Shown one piece after another: positions 18,692-27,537 of a stretch of DNA of 64,000 bases. The stretch's first letter is position 1, and the number at the start of each line of letters is the position of its first letter. A program made the position numbers and the translations under genes. Origin of the DNA: Telluria antibiotica (GTDB taxonomy: Bacteria; Pseudomonadota; Gammaproteobacteria; Burkholderiales; Burkholderiaceae_D); contig NZ_JAAQOM010000016.1 in NCBI RefSeq assembly GCF_011682055.1, positions 110,237-174,236 on the forward strand. Reading direction: 5' to 3'. Under the pieces are notes generated by a model. That model did not search any database, was not told where the DNA came from, and saw nothing but the letters and a program-made list of their open reading frames with translations.

Positions 18692-20443
18692 CTAGACGGA
18701 CTGCAGCTGCTCCACGGCTTCGGCGATGGCCGTCGGTTCCATCGCGCGCAGGATGCGCCGCGTGCGCGGCACGAGCCGCGTCAGGTCGCTGGCCAGGATT
18801 TCCTGCTTGACGGCCAGCAGCTGGGCCGGATGCATCGAGAACTCGCGCAGGCCCATGCCCAGCAACAGGCGCGTGAGCTTGACGTCGCCCGCCATCTCGC
18901 CGCACACGGCCACGTCGATGCCGGCCTTGTGCCCGGCCTCGATCGTCATCGCGATCAGGCTCAGTACCGCCGGGTGCAGCGGATTGTACAGGTGCGCCAC
19001 CTCGTAGTCGACGCGGTCGATCGCCAAGGTGTACTGGATCAGGTCGTTGGTGCCGATGGAGAGGAAGTCGAGGCGCTTGACGAACATCGGCAGCGCCAGG
19101 GCGGCGGCCGGGATCTCGATCATGGCGCCGACTTCCACCGCCTCGTCGAACTTGACGTTCTGTTCGCGCAGCTGGGCCTTGGCCTGGGCGATCATGTTCA
19201 GCGTCAGGTCGATCTCGAACGCGTGCGCCAGCATCGGGATCAGGATGCGCACTTTGCCGAACGCGGAAGCGCGCAGGATCGCGCGCAGCTGCGTGAGGAA
19301 CATCTGCGGTTCCGCGAGGCAGTAGCGGATCGCGCGCAGGCCCAGCGCCGGATTCAGCGCCGTGTGCTCGGTCTGGTCGAGCGGCTTGTCGGCGCCCACG
19401 TCGAGCGTGCGGATCGTGACGGGCCGTCCCTTCATCGCCAGCACGGCCTTGCGGTACTGCTCGAACTGCTCGTCCTCGTCCGGCACGCGCAGGCCCTGCG
19501 CGCCGCGTCCCATGAACAGGAATTCGGAGCGGAACAGGCCCACGCCGACGGCGCCCGCGTCCAGCGCGGGGCCGCAATCGTCGGGCAGCTCGATGTTCGC
19601 GAGCAGCGTGATCGGCGTGCCGTCCTTCGTGACGGCCGGCGTCTTCTTCAGCTTGAGCAGGCGCTTCCTGGCCTTCAGCAGCGAGGCCTGGCGCGCGCGG
19701 TACTGCTCCATCACGAGCGCGCTCGGGTTGCAGATGACGACGCCGGCATCGCCGTCGACGATCACCCAGTCGTCCTGCTCGATCAGGCGCGACGCCTGGC
19801 TCATGCCGACGGCGGCCGGGATGTCGAGGCTGCGTGCGACGATCGCCGTGTGCGAGTTCTGGCCGCCGACGTCCGTGACGAAGCCGACGAACGAGCGGTC
19901 GCGGAACGCGAGCATGTCGGCCGGCGAGATGTCGTGCGCGACGACGATCATCTGCGGCTGGAAGTGATCTTCGCCGACCGGCGGCGGGGCCGGCAGCGCG
20001 GTCCCCATCAGCACCTTGAGCACGCGCTCGGCCACCTGCTGGATGTCCTGCTTGCGCTCGCGCAGGTACTCGTCCTCGATCTCGTCGAACTGCGCGGACA
20101 GCTCGTCGATCTGCGTGACGAGCGCCCATTCCGCGTTGTAGTGGCGACTGCGGATGATGTCGAGCGGCGCCTCCGAGATCATCGGATCGGACAGGATCAG
20201 CACGTGCACGTCGATGAACGCGCCCAGCTCCGTCGGTGCTTCCTTCGGCAGCTCGGTCCACAGTTCCTGCAGGTTGCGGTGCACTTCGGCGATCGCGTCC
20301 TGAAGGCGTTTCACTTCGGCCTCGACCTGCTCTTCCGGCACGAGGTAGTGCTTGACGTCGAGCGCGGCCGGCGTGAGCAGGTGCGCACGGCCGATCGAGA
20401 TCCCGCGCGAGACGGGGATGCCGTGCAGTGTGAACGATGCCAT
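18692..20443 (-). CDS. ptsI: Phosphoenolpyruvate-protein phosphotransferase, PTS enzyme I
   Basis: A 583-residue enzyme I that takes phosphate from PEP and passes it to HPr. The N-terminal HPr-binding and phosphohistidine domain contains VGGQNSHTAIVARS with the active His. The C-terminal PEP-binding TIM barrel shows GVGLFRSEFLFMGR, RTLDVGADKPL, DFLSIGTNDLIQYTLAIDR and the Cys of AVCGEMAGD. ATG 20443 is chosen because GGGACCCTCC sits before it and the product then starts in the usual place (MASFTLHGIPVSRGISIGRA). It follows HPr by 38 bp in the operon gshB-EIIA-HPr-EI-metX-metW. Confidence 0.95.
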   Translation of the reverse strand: MASFTLHGIPVSRGISIGRAHLLTPAALDVKHYLVPEEQVEAEVKRLQDAIAEVHRNLQELWTELPKEAPTELGAFIDVHVLILSDPMISEAPLDIIRSRHYNAEWALVTQIDELSAQFDEIEDEYLRERKQDIQQVAERVLKVLMGTALPAPPPVGEDHFQPQMIVVAHDISPADMLAFRDRSFVGFVTDVGGQNSHTAIVARSLDIPAAVGMSQASRLIEQDDWVIVDGDAGVVICNPSALVMEQYRARQASLLKARKRLLKLKKTPAVTKDGTPITLLANIELPDDCGPALDAGAVGVGLFRSEFLFMGRGAQGLRVPDEDEQFEQYRKAVLAMKGRPVTIRTLDVGADKPLDQTEHTALNPALGLRAIRYCLAEPQMFLTQLRAILRASAFGKVRILIPMLAHAFEIDLTLNMIAQAKAQLREQNVKFDEAVEVGAMIEIPAAALALPMFVKRLDFLSIGTNDLIQYTLAIDRVDYEVAHLYNPLHPAVLSLIAMTIEAGHKAGIDVAVCGEMAGDVKLTRLLLGMGLREFSMHPAQLLAVKQEILASDLTRLVPRTRRILRAMEPTAIAEAVEQLQSV

Positions 20444-20481
20444 GGAGGGTCCCGGGTGACGTCCGCCTCGTGGATCAGGCA

Positions 20482-20751
20482 TTACTCGCCTTCGCCGAAC
20501 TTGTCGTTGATCAGCGCGGTGAGCGCCGCCATGCATTCCTGTTCGTCGGGACCGTCCGCCTCGAGCGTCACCTTGGCGCCCTTGCCGGCCGCGAGCATCA
20601 TGACGCCCATGATCGACTTGGCGTTGATGCGGCGCGCGTTGCGGGTGAGCCAGACGTCGCTCTGGAACTTGGCGGCCAGCTGGGTGAATTTGGCGGACGC
20701 GCGGGCATGCAGGCCCAGCTTGTTGACGATCTCGAGTTCCTGTTGAATCAT
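20482..20751 (-). CDS. ptsH: HPr phosphocarrier protein
   Basis: An 89-residue HPr. His15 lies in KLGLHARAS and is phosphorylated by enzyme I. Ser46 lies in AKSIMGVMMLAAGKG, the site used by HPr kinase in species that have it. It stands between the EIIA gene (34 bp upstream) and ptsI. With EIIA and EI but no permease subunits nearby, it probably forms a regulatory phosphorelay rather than a sugar uptake system, as in many betaproteobacteria. Confidence 0.95.
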   Translation of the reverse strand: MIQQELEIVNKLGLHARASAKFTQLAAKFQSDVWLTRNARRINAKSIMGVMMLAAGKGAKVTLEADGPDEQECMAALTALINDKFGEGE

Positions 20752-20785
20752 GTTGTAGTTGTCGTTTCTCTCGTTGTCGGTCCGC

Positions 20786-21190
20786 TCAAGTGCCGAGCCG
20801 GATCCGGTTGTCTACCCTGACCGCGCCATTCTGGGCGCCGGCCAATGCCATCTCGACCACCACGTCCAGCGTATCGCGCCGGTACGTGATCGCCCGCAGC
20901 AGCATCGGCAGGCTGATGCCTGCGATGATTTCCACGCGTCCCGCCTCCGCCAGCGAATTGCAGCAGTTCGACGGCGTGCCGCCCTTGATGTCGGTGATGA
21001 CCAGCACGCCGTCGCCTTCGTCCAGGCGCTGGATCGCGCTCTTGGCCAGGGCGTTGATCTCGTTCGTGTCCTGGTCCGCCGTCACGTCGATCGCTTCGAA
21101 GCGCTCCGTCGGGCCGCGGAACACGTGCGCGACCGCGGCGATGAATGCCTGGCCCAGTGGAGCGTGGGTCATCAGCAGAATACCTACCAT
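20786..21190 (-). CDS. PTS EIIA component of the mannose family
   Basis: A 134-residue single-domain EIIA of the mannose/fructose/sorbose family. The active His9 is in VGILLMTHAPLGQAF, and the family block VLVITDIKGGTPSNCCNSLA follows near residue 65. No EIIB, EIIC or EIID genes are present in the window. It begins 3 bp after gshB and is followed by HPr and EI, so the phosphate chain EI-HPr-EIIA is complete and likely regulatory. The downstream target is unknown. Confidence 0.92.
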   Translation of the reverse strand: MVGILLMTHAPLGQAFIAAVAHVFRGPTERFEAIDVTADQDTNEINALAKSAIQRLDEGDGVLVITDIKGGTPSNCCNSLAEAGRVEIIAGISLPMLLRAITYRRDTLDVVVEMALAGAQNGAVRVDNRIRLGT

Positions 21191-21193
21191 GTG

Positions 21194-22141
21194 TCAGTTT
21201 CCTGTTACCCGGGCCTCGACGGCGTCGATGAACATCGCCGCGACGTCGAAACCGGTCTGGTCGGTGATCTCCTGGAAGCAGGTGGGGCTGGTGACGTTCA
21301 CCTCGGTCAGGAAATCGCCGATCACATCCAATCCTACCAGCAACAGACCACGCGCGGCCAGCACCGGGCCGAGACTTTCCGCGATCTCGCGGTCGCGCTC
21401 GGACAGCGGCTGCGCGACACCGGTGCCGCCGGCGGCGAGATTGCCGCGCACTTCGCCCGCCTGCGGGATGCGCGCCAGCGCGAACGGGACCGGCTTGCCG
21501 TCGATGACGAGCACGCGCTTGTCGCCCTTGACGATGGCGGGGATGTATTTCTGCGCCATGATCGTGCGCGCACCGTTCTCCGTCAGTGTCTCGATGATGG
21601 AGCCCAGGTTCAGGCCGTCGTCGCGGACGCGGAAGATGCCGGCGCCGCCCATGCCGTCCAGCGGCTTGAAGATCACGTCGCCGTGCTCGGCGTGGAAGGC
21701 GCGCAGCCGGGTGCCGGACGACGAGACGAGCGTGGGCGACGTGAACTGGCTGAACTGGGCGATCGACAGTTTTTCGTTGTGGTCGCGGATCGCTTGAGGT
21801 TTGTTGAAGACGCGCGCGCCCTGGCGCTCGGCCATCTCCAGCAGGTAAGTGCCGTACACGTACTCCATGTCGAACGGCGGGTCCTTGCGCTGGATGACGG
21901 CGTCGAAGTCGGACAGCGGCACGGTATCGGTGTCGCCTTCGCGGTACCAGTCGTCGGCGTCGCCGGTCAGCGTGATCTCCGTGGCCTCGGCGGTCACGAC
22001 GCCCTCTTCCAGCACCATGTGGCGCTGTTCGAAGGCATACAGCCGGTGGCCGCGCCGCGCCGCCTCGCGCATCATCGCGAACGTCGAGTCCTTGTAGATT
22101 TTGAAGCCGGACAGCGGATCGGCGAGAAAAGCGATTTTCAT
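21194..22141 (-). CDS. gshB: Glutathione synthase
   Basis: A 315-residue ATP-grasp enzyme that adds glycine to gamma-glutamylcysteine. The start MKIAFLADPLSGFKIYKDST is typical, as are RKDPPFDMEYVYGTYLLE, FKPLDGMGGAGIFRV and the C-terminal LLLVGLDVIGDFLTEVNVTS with metal-binding residues. It is the first gene of the minus-strand run to metW. The gshA gene for the preceding step lies about 1 kb away on the same strand, separated by a plus-strand methyltransferase gene. Confidence 0.96.
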   Translation of the reverse strand: MKIAFLADPLSGFKIYKDSTFAMMREAARRGHRLYAFEQRHMVLEEGVVTAEATEITLTGDADDWYREGDTDTVPLSDFDAVIQRKDPPFDMEYVYGTYLLEMAERQGARVFNKPQAIRDHNEKLSIAQFSQFTSPTLVSSSGTRLRAFHAEHGDVIFKPLDGMGGAGIFRVRDDGLNLGSIIETLTENGARTIMAQKYIPAIVKGDKRVLVIDGKPVPFALARIPQAGEVRGNLAAGGTGVAQPLSERDREIAESLGPVLAARGLLLVGLDVIGDFLTEVNVTSPTCFQEITDQTGFDVAAMFIDAVEARVTGN

Positions 22142-22332
22142 GATGGTCCCAGGGAAGGCAATGCCACGATTTTAGCCGGAAACGCGGATGTTCGCGGAAA
22201 GGCGGCCACGGCCGGGGGACGGGTTACCGGGGCAGCTTCCTCTTGGCAAAATGTCATCCATTCCTCCGACGTTTGCGTCCCCTCAAACGTGCTCCCTGCC
22301 CGATCGGGAAGATGGCATCGCAGGAGGGGAAC

Positions 22333-23058
22333 ATGAACGACGGAGCAGAACAGGAGCGGATCAACCGGATCTACCGCGCATGGCATGGGGGCGCCGCGCT
22401 GGCGAAGTACGCGTGGTACCGGCCCGACGTCGTCCGCCAGACGGCGGCGCGGTCGCGCGTGCTGGCGGCGCTGCTGCCGCTGACGGTCGGGCGCGACCTG
22501 TCCTCCGTGCGCGCGCTCGACGTCGGCTGCGGCAACGGCGGCTTCCTGCGCCAGCTGATCGACTGGGGCGCCCTGCCCGCGCATCTCGCCGGCACGGAAC
22601 TCCAGCAGGACCGGCTGGACCAGGCCCGCGCCCGCACGGCGCCCGGCGTCCACTGGCACCTGGGCCACCTCGACGCCTTTCCCGACGCGAGCCTCGACCT
22701 CGTCTGCGCGCACACCGTGTTTTCCTCGATCCTCGACGACGACATGCGGCGCGGCCTGGCCGCCGACATGTGGCGCGTGCTACGCCCCGGCGGCTGGACG
22801 ATGATCTTCGATTTCCGCTACAGCAATCCGCGCAATGTCCACGTGCGCAAGGTGACGGACGTCGAGCTGCTGCGCTTCTGGCCCGCGGCCAGCCGTCACT
22901 ACCGCACCCTCGTGCTGCTGCCGCCGCTGGGCCGGGTGCTGGCGGCGCTGCCGTGGCTGATCCCGGAAACGCTGGCGACCTTGCTGCCGCCGCTGCGCTC
23001 GCATTTCATCTACATGGCGCAAAAGCCGGAGACGGAGCGTCAGGCGGATATGCCGTAG
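22333..23058 (+). CDS. Class I SAM-dependent methyltransferase
   Basis: A 241-residue methyltransferase starting at ATG 22333, with AGGAGGGG 5 bases before it. The SAM-binding motif is ALDVGCGNGGFLRQL near residue 60, followed by AGTELQQDRLDQARA and a later LRPGGWTMIFDFRYSNP. The C-terminal part (RTLVLLPPLGRVLAALPWLI) is hydrophobic and could contact a membrane or lipid substrate. The substrate is unknown. It is an isolated plus-strand gene between gshB and gshA and ends in the hairpin repeat. Confidence 0.85.
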   Translation: MNDGAEQERINRIYRAWHGGAALAKYAWYRPDVVRQTAARSRVLAALLPLTVGRDLSSVRALDVGCGNGGFLRQLIDWGALPAHLAGTELQQDRLDQARARTAPGVHWHLGHLDAFPDASLDLVCAHTVFSSILDDDMRRGLAADMWRVLRPGGWTMIFDFRYSNPRNVHVRKVTDVELLRFWPAASRHYRTLVLLPPLGRVLAALPWLIPETLATLLPPLRSHFIYMAQKPETERQADMP

Positions 23059-23132
23059 GGTGGGCACCCCTGTGCCCACGCGTGACGTTTGCGGTTTGTT
23101 GGCGTTCGCGTGGGCACCGGGTGCCCACCCTA
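23055..23132. repeat. Long hairpin repeat between convergent genes (copy 2)
   Basis: This repeats the element at 14776-14854: GTAGGGTGGGCACC on the left, GGTGCCCACCCTA on the right, inner arms GTGCCCACGCG and CGCGTGGGCAC, and the same GACGTTTGCG loop sequence. It overlaps the methyltransferase stop codon and ends 24 bp before the gshA stop. As with copy 1 it sits exactly between convergent genes. Confidence 0.85.
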
Positions 23133-23156
23133 TGACTCGGTGCGCCAATAACGGCG

Positions 23157-24458
23157 TCAATAAATTTCCGGATCCGGATCCGTCCGCTCCAGCTCGAGCG
23201 ACGCCGCCAGCAACGCAAGCCGCGCCACGACGCCGTACACATAAAAGCGGTTCGGCGCCGCCGTCCCCGGCTTGGCCTTCAGGTCGGGCACGGCATGCTG
23301 CTGCGCGAACGCGAGCGGCACGTATTGCGAGCCCGGCGCGTTCAGGTTCTGGTCGACGCCCCGCTCCGCGTGCACACGGTAGAAGCCGCCGACGACGTAG
23401 CGGTCGATCATGTACACGACCGGCTCCGCCACCGCGTCGTTGATCGACTCGAACGTGGGCACGCCTTCCTGGATCATCACGTCCGTGACGGTGACGCCAT
23501 CCTTGATCACGGACATCTTGTTGCGCTGCTTGCGGTTCAGGTCCTTGACCTCGCTCGCATCCTTGACGGTCATGATACCCATGCCGTACGTGCCCGCATC
23601 CGGCTTGACGATGACGAAGGGTTTTTGGTCCTTCATCCCGTATTCCTTGTACTTCTTCTTGATCTTCGACAGCAGCGCCGACACGTTATCGGCCAGGCAC
23701 TCCATGCCGACGTCTTCCTGGAAATTGACCTCGCCGCATTTGCTGTGCAGCGGGTTCACGAGCCATGGGTCGATGTCGATCAGCTTGCCGAACTTCTTGG
23801 CGACTTCGTCGAACGCCTTGAAGTGATTGCTCTTGCGGCGCACGGCCCAGCCGGCGTGCAGCGGCGGCAGCAGCGACTGCTCGTGCACGTTTTCCAGGAT
23901 GCTGGGGATGCCGGCGGACAGGTCGTTGTTCAGCAGGATCGTGCACGGGTCGAAGTCGGCCAGGCCCACGCGACGGCCGTTCGGCGAGCGCACCAGGGGT
24001 TCCACGACCAGCATGTTCCCGTCCGGGAGGGCGAGCGGCGTCGGCTCCGTCACCTCGGGCGACAGCGAGCCCAGGCGCACGTGCAGGCCCGTCTGGCGGA
24101 AGATCTGCATCAGCCGCTGCACGTTCTGCAGATAGTACGGATTGCGCGTATGGCTTTCCGGGATCAGGAGGAGGTTGCGCGCGTCCGGGCAGTATTTGTC
24201 GATCGCGGCCATGGCGGCCTGCACCGTCAGCGGCAGCATTTCCGTCGACAGGTTGTTGAAGCCGCCCGGGAACAGGTTCGTATCCACCGGCGCCAGCTTG
24301 TAGCCCGCGTTGCGCAGGTCCACGGAGCAGTAGAACGGCGGCGTATGCTCCTGCCACTCGAGGCGGAACCAGCGTTCGATCGCGGGCGTGGCTTCGAGGA
24401 TTTTCTTTTCCAGGTCCAGCAGGGGACCGGTCACGGCAGTGGCGAGGTGGGGAACCAT
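23157..24458 (-). CDS. gshA: Glutamate-cysteine ligase
   Basis: A 433-residue enzyme of the proteobacterial GshA group (TIGR02049 type), unrelated in layout to E. coli GshA. It makes gamma-glutamylcysteine, the first step of glutathione synthesis. Visible blocks are PPFYCSVDLRNAGYKLAPVD, LNNDLSAGIPSIL, KPFVIVKPDAGTYGMGIMTV (ATP-grasp-like) and YMIDRYVVGGFYRVHAERGV. Start ATG 24458 is preceded by AAGGACG. The reading frame could extend to 24563, but that stretch has no family similarity. Three terminator hairpins lie just upstream, separating it from amt. Confidence 0.92.
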   Translation of the reverse strand: MVPHLATAVTGPLLDLEKKILEATPAIERWFRLEWQEHTPPFYCSVDLRNAGYKLAPVDTNLFPGGFNNLSTEMLPLTVQAAMAAIDKYCPDARNLLLIPESHTRNPYYLQNVQRLMQIFRQTGLHVRLGSLSPEVTEPTPLALPDGNMLVVEPLVRSPNGRRVGLADFDPCTILLNNDLSAGIPSILENVHEQSLLPPLHAGWAVRRKSNHFKAFDEVAKKFGKLIDIDPWLVNPLHSKCGEVNFQEDVGMECLADNVSALLSKIKKKYKEYGMKDQKPFVIVKPDAGTYGMGIMTVKDASEVKDLNRKQRNKMSVIKDGVTVTDVMIQEGVPTFESINDAVAEPVVYMIDRYVVGGFYRVHAERGVDQNLNAPGSQYVPLAFAQQHAVPDLKAKPGTAAPNRFYVYGVVARLALLAASLELERTDPDPEIY

Positions 24459-24550
24459 AAAAATGACGTCCTTCGGGCTTCTTGGCGATATGGTAAGCCG
24501 AGATTGGGGTGAACCATCATTTTTTAAAGACCTATATTCGTTCAGGCAAC

Positions 24551-24627
24551 AAAAAAGCGCCAAGAAGGCGCTTTTTTGAAAGCGCCAAGAAGGCGCTTTT
24601 TTGAAAGCGCCCAGTGGGCGCTTTTTT
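24551..24627. terminator. Three tandem bidirectional terminator hairpins
   Basis: Three near-identical 25-bp units follow each other: A-tract, AAGCGCC, AAGA loop, GGCGCTTTTTT at 24551-24577 and 24580-24602, then AAGCGCCCAGTGGGCGCTTTTTT at 24605-24627. Each has a 7- to 8-bp GC-rich stem flanked by A and T runs, so each works as an intrinsic terminator on either strand. They lie downstream of amt. The third has compensatory changes (CCC with GGG) that keep the stem, which argues for selection. Confidence 0.9.
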
Positions 24628-24650
24628 GAACCGAATTAACGGATTGACAA

Positions 24651-26204
24651 TCAGGAGTGGTAAGCCTGCTCGCCGTGGCTCGTGATGTCCAGGCCTTCGC
24701 GCTCTTCCTCTTCCGGAACACGCAGGCCCACGATGACGTCGACGATCTTGTACGCGACGAACGACACGACGGCCGACCACACGATGGTGGTGCCAATGGC
24801 TTCCGCCTGCACCAGCACCTGGTGGCCGATCGAGTACGGATCGGCGGACATCTTGTTGGTGACGTAGTCGAAGATGCCCTGGCCGCCCAGCTGCGGTGCC
24901 GCGAACACGCCGGTCAGCAGCGCGCCCAGGATACCGCCCACGCCGTGCACGCCGAACACGTCCAGCGAGTCGTCGGCGCCGATCATGCGCTTCAGGCCGT
25001 TCACGCCCCACAGGCAGACGATGCCGGCGACGAGACCGATGATCAGTGCGCCCATCGGACCGACGTAGCCGCAGGCCGGGGTGATGGCGACGAGGCCGGC
25101 GACGGCACCCGAGGCACCGCCCAGCATGGACGGCTTGCCCTTGGTGATCCATTCGCCGAAGACCCACGACAAGGTGGCGGCCGCGGTGGCCAGCAGGGTG
25201 TTGACGAAGGCCAGTGCAGCCACGTCGCCCGCTTCCAGTGCCGAACCGGCGTTGAAGCCGAACCAGCCCACCCACAGCAGCGACGCGCCGATCATGGTCA
25301 TCGTCAGCGAGTGCGGGGCCATCGATTCACGGCCGTAGCCGACGCGCTTGCCGATCAGGACCGCACCGACGAGGCCTGCGATGGCGGCGTTGATGTGCAC
25401 CACGGTGCCGCCCGCGAAGTCGAGGGCGCCCTTCTGGAACAGCCAGCCGGCCTTGGCTGCCTCGGCATCGGCAGTGGCTGCCGTGATGGCATCCGGACCG
25501 GTCCAGAACCAGACCATGTGGGCGACCGGCAGGTAGCCGAACGTGAACCACAGCACGATGAACAGCAGCACGGCCGAGAAGCGTGCGCGCTCCGCGAAGG
25601 CGCCGATGATCAGGCCGCAGGTGATGGCCGCGAACGTGCCCTGGAACGCCACGTACACGAATTCAGGGATGACGACGCCCTTGCTGAACGTGGCGGCCGT
25701 CGAGAACGACGCCTTGACCGGATCCCAGATCCCGTTCAGGAACAAGCGGTCGAAGCCACCGATGAACGCGGTCTTCTCCGTGAACGCCAGCGAGTAGCCG
25801 TACAGGCACCACAGGACGATGATGACGGCGAAGATCATGAACACCTGCAGCAGGATCGACAGCATGTTCTTCGAACGGACCAGGCCGCCGTAGAACAGGG
25901 CCAGGCCCGGGATCGTCATCATGATCACCAGCAGCGTGGACACCATCATCCAGGCGGTGTCGCCCTTCTGCGGGGTGGGTGCGGCAGCCGGCGCTGCGGC
26001 AGGGGCCGGTGCGGCGGCAGCGGCCGCAGCGGCAGGGGCCGGCGCAGCGGCCGGAGCGGCAGCGGCGTCGGCAGCCGGTGCGCTCGCAGCCGGGGCTGCG
26101 GCTACTGCCGGTTTTGCAGCGTCCTGGGCCATGGCGGGGGCCGATGCGGCCAGCGCCAGGGCGACGGAGACGCCTGCGATCAGTTTCGTGATGGAGTGGA
26201 TCAT
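24651..26204 (-). CDS. amt: Ammonium transporter with cleavable signal and Ala/Pro linker
   Basis: A 517-residue Amt/MEP/Rh channel for ammonium. Residues 1-28 form a signal peptide (LALAASAPAMAQ). Residues 29-75 are an almost pure Ala/Pro low-complexity segment. The eleven-helix channel then begins at DTAWMMVSTLLVIMMTIPGL. Family motifs include LFYGGLVRSKNMLS, GTFAAITCGLIIGAFAER, DFAGGTVVHINAAIAGL (twin-His region) and VFGVHGVGGILGALLTGVFA. It lies 10 bp after glnK, so GlnK-dependent gating is expected. The control region is the sigma-54 promoter at 27397-27412 upstream of torF. Confidence 0.95.
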   Translation of the reverse strand: MIHSITKLIAGVSVALALAASAPAMAQDAAKPAVAAAPAASAPAADAAAAPAAAPAPAAAAAAAAPAPAAAPAAAPTPQKGDTAWMMVSTLLVIMMTIPGLALFYGGLVRSKNMLSILLQVFMIFAVIIVLWCLYGYSLAFTEKTAFIGGFDRLFLNGIWDPVKASFSTAATFSKGVVIPEFVYVAFQGTFAAITCGLIIGAFAERARFSAVLLFIVLWFTFGYLPVAHMVWFWTGPDAITAATADAEAAKAGWLFQKGALDFAGGTVVHINAAIAGLVGAVLIGKRVGYGRESMAPHSLTMTMIGASLLWVGWFGFNAGSALEAGDVAALAFVNTLLATAAATLSWVFGEWITKGKPSMLGGASGAVAGLVAITPACGYVGPMGALIIGLVAGIVCLWGVNGLKRMIGADDSLDVFGVHGVGGILGALLTGVFAAPQLGGQGIFDYVTNKMSADPYSIGHQVLVQAEAIGTTIVWSAVVSFVAYKIVDVIVGLRVPEEEEREGLDITSHGEQAYHS

Positions 26205-26214
26205 CGGATTCCCC

Positions 26215-26553
26215 TTACAGCGCTTCGTTGCCGGTTTCACCGGTACGGATACGAACGACTTGCTCCAGATTGGAGACGAAGATTTTGCCGTCACCGATCT
26301 TGCCGGTGCGGGCGGCGGTCTGGATGGTGTCGATCACCTGGTCGACGATCGCATCGTCCACCGCTGCCTCGATCTTGGTCTTCGGCAGGAAGTCGACGAC
26401 GTATTCCGCACCGCGATACAGCTCGGTATGGCCCTTCTGGCGACCGAAACCCTTCACTTCGGTCACCGTGATGCCCTGGACATTGATTTCCGACAGGGCT
26501 TCACGCACCTCGTCCAGCTTGAAGGGTTTGATGATGGCGGTAATCATTTTCAT
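26215..26553 (-). CDS. glnK: Nitrogen regulatory protein P-II (GlnK type)
   Basis: A 112-residue PII protein with KMITAIIKPFKLDEVREALS, the T-loop GAEYVVDFLPK containing the uridylylated Tyr51, and the nucleotide-binding RTGKIGDGKIFV. Its place directly before amt marks it as GlnK, which plugs the transporter when glutamine is plentiful. It lies 12 bp after the porin-like gene, so the three genes form one operon. Confidence 0.95.
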   Translation of the reverse strand: MKMITAIIKPFKLDEVREALSEINVQGITVTEVKGFGRQKGHTELYRGAEYVVDFLPKTKIEAAVDDAIVDQVIDTIQTAARTGKIGDGKIFVSNLEQVVRIRTGETGNEAL

Positions 26554-26565
26554 ACGATTGCCTCT

Positions 26566-27312
26566 TCAGAAAGTTTTTGAAACGGTGAGCAGTGCCGCGG
26601 ACTTGCCCAGGTTTTCCGCGGACGGGCTCCGATAGGCACTGGTGTTGGCCTTGATATAGGCCAGGGCAACCGAGCAGCCCCCCAGATCCTTGGTCACGCC
26701 GATCTTGTAGTCCGAATAGGACAGCGCATCGTTGTGACGTACGTTCTGGTGGCCGGCGTGCAGGTTCAACGTGAAGCCGTTGGTGAGGTCGACGTTGGCG
26801 CCGACGTCCAGATAACCGCTGCCCTTGCTGTCCGCAGTGCCGAACAGGTTGGTCAGCGAATGCGAGTACTTGACGTAGGCAGGGCCGTAGCCGAGCTGGC
26901 CGTACAGTTCGAACGTGTTGGCGTTCGGATGCAGGCCATTGCTCGGGTAGAAGTAGTACAGGCCGCCAACGTCGTACGAGATGTCGGAAGTGATGTTGCC
27001 GCGCTTGCCGCCGTAGAGATCCCATTCGACGTCGCCGCTGCCGCCCGCGTCCTTGGTCCACTTGATGGTGGACAGCCAGGTGCCCGCGTACAGGCCGGTC
27101 GGGTTGTGCGTGTAATCGGCACCGCCCTGGAGCGCAGGGTCGAGACGGGACTGGGAAATGCCGCGGTAACGGTAATCGCTCGTAACGGCCAGGTTGTAGC
27201 TCACTTCGTTGTCCGGCTTCTGCTCCTCGGCGCCGGCCAGCCCGATACCGAGGCTCCACAGGCTTGCTGCCAGTACTGCGACGCGGGGCCAATTGCTGTT
27301 ACGACGCTTCAT
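26566..27312 (-). CDS. TorF-family putative outer-membrane porin
   Basis: A 248-residue protein of the TIGR02001 (gcw_chp) group. Residues 1-27 are a signal peptide (LWSLGIGLAGAEEQ). The mature part opens with VSYNLAVTSDYRYRGISQSR, the family hallmark, and continues as alternating beta-strands to a C-terminal ALLTVSKTF ending in Phe, as usual for outer-membrane barrels. It is the first gene of the operon with glnK and amt, so I infer a role in letting small nitrogen compounds cross the outer membrane. That substrate role has not been shown for the family here. Start ATG 27312 has GGGAG upstream. Confidence 0.88.
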   Translation of the reverse strand: MKRRNSNWPRVAVLAASLWSLGIGLAGAEEQKPDNEVSYNLAVTSDYRYRGISQSRLDPALQGGADYTHNPTGLYAGTWLSTIKWTKDAGGSGDVEWDLYGGKRGNITSDISYDVGGLYYFYPSNGLHPNANTFELYGQLGYGPAYVKYSHSLTNLFGTADSKGSGYLDVGANVDLTNGFTLNLHAGHQNVRHNDALSYSDYKIGVTKDLGGCSVALAYIKANTSAYRSPSAENLGKSAALLTVSKTF

Positions 27313-27396
27313 AGACACTCCCTTGGTAGTTGAACATGTTATTGAGTTGCGGTTTACAATCCGAGGTTGCGACCTCGTTATGGTTGATGGTTGATT

Positions 27397-27412
27397 AGCA
27401 GGATGCGTGCCA
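27397..27412 (-). promoter_or_regulatory. Sigma-54 promoter of the torF-glnK-amt operon
   Basis: On the minus strand TGGCACGCATCCTGCT matches the sigma-54 consensus TGGCACG-N4-TTGCW with one difference (C for T), keeping the GG of -24 and the GC of -12 at the right spacing. It lies 85 bp before the torF start. Together with the palindrome at 27538-27552 it implies NtrC-activated transcription under nitrogen limitation. Confidence 0.75.
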
Positions 27413-27537
27413 TCCCCATCCAAGGCGGGTGCCGGCTTGTTTTCCTGGCTAAACACCCCCACTTTTTTGGTTTCAAAAAGTAAACGAGACCAGGACGCGT
27501 GCTCCGCAACGGTGCACGCACCAATTCGGGTATGTAC

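Noticed and set aside
18830..20746. Plus-strand frame of over 600 codons opposite ptsI and HPr
   Set aside because: The composition is His/Arg/Val-rich and motif-free. The opposite strand carries unmistakable PTS genes.
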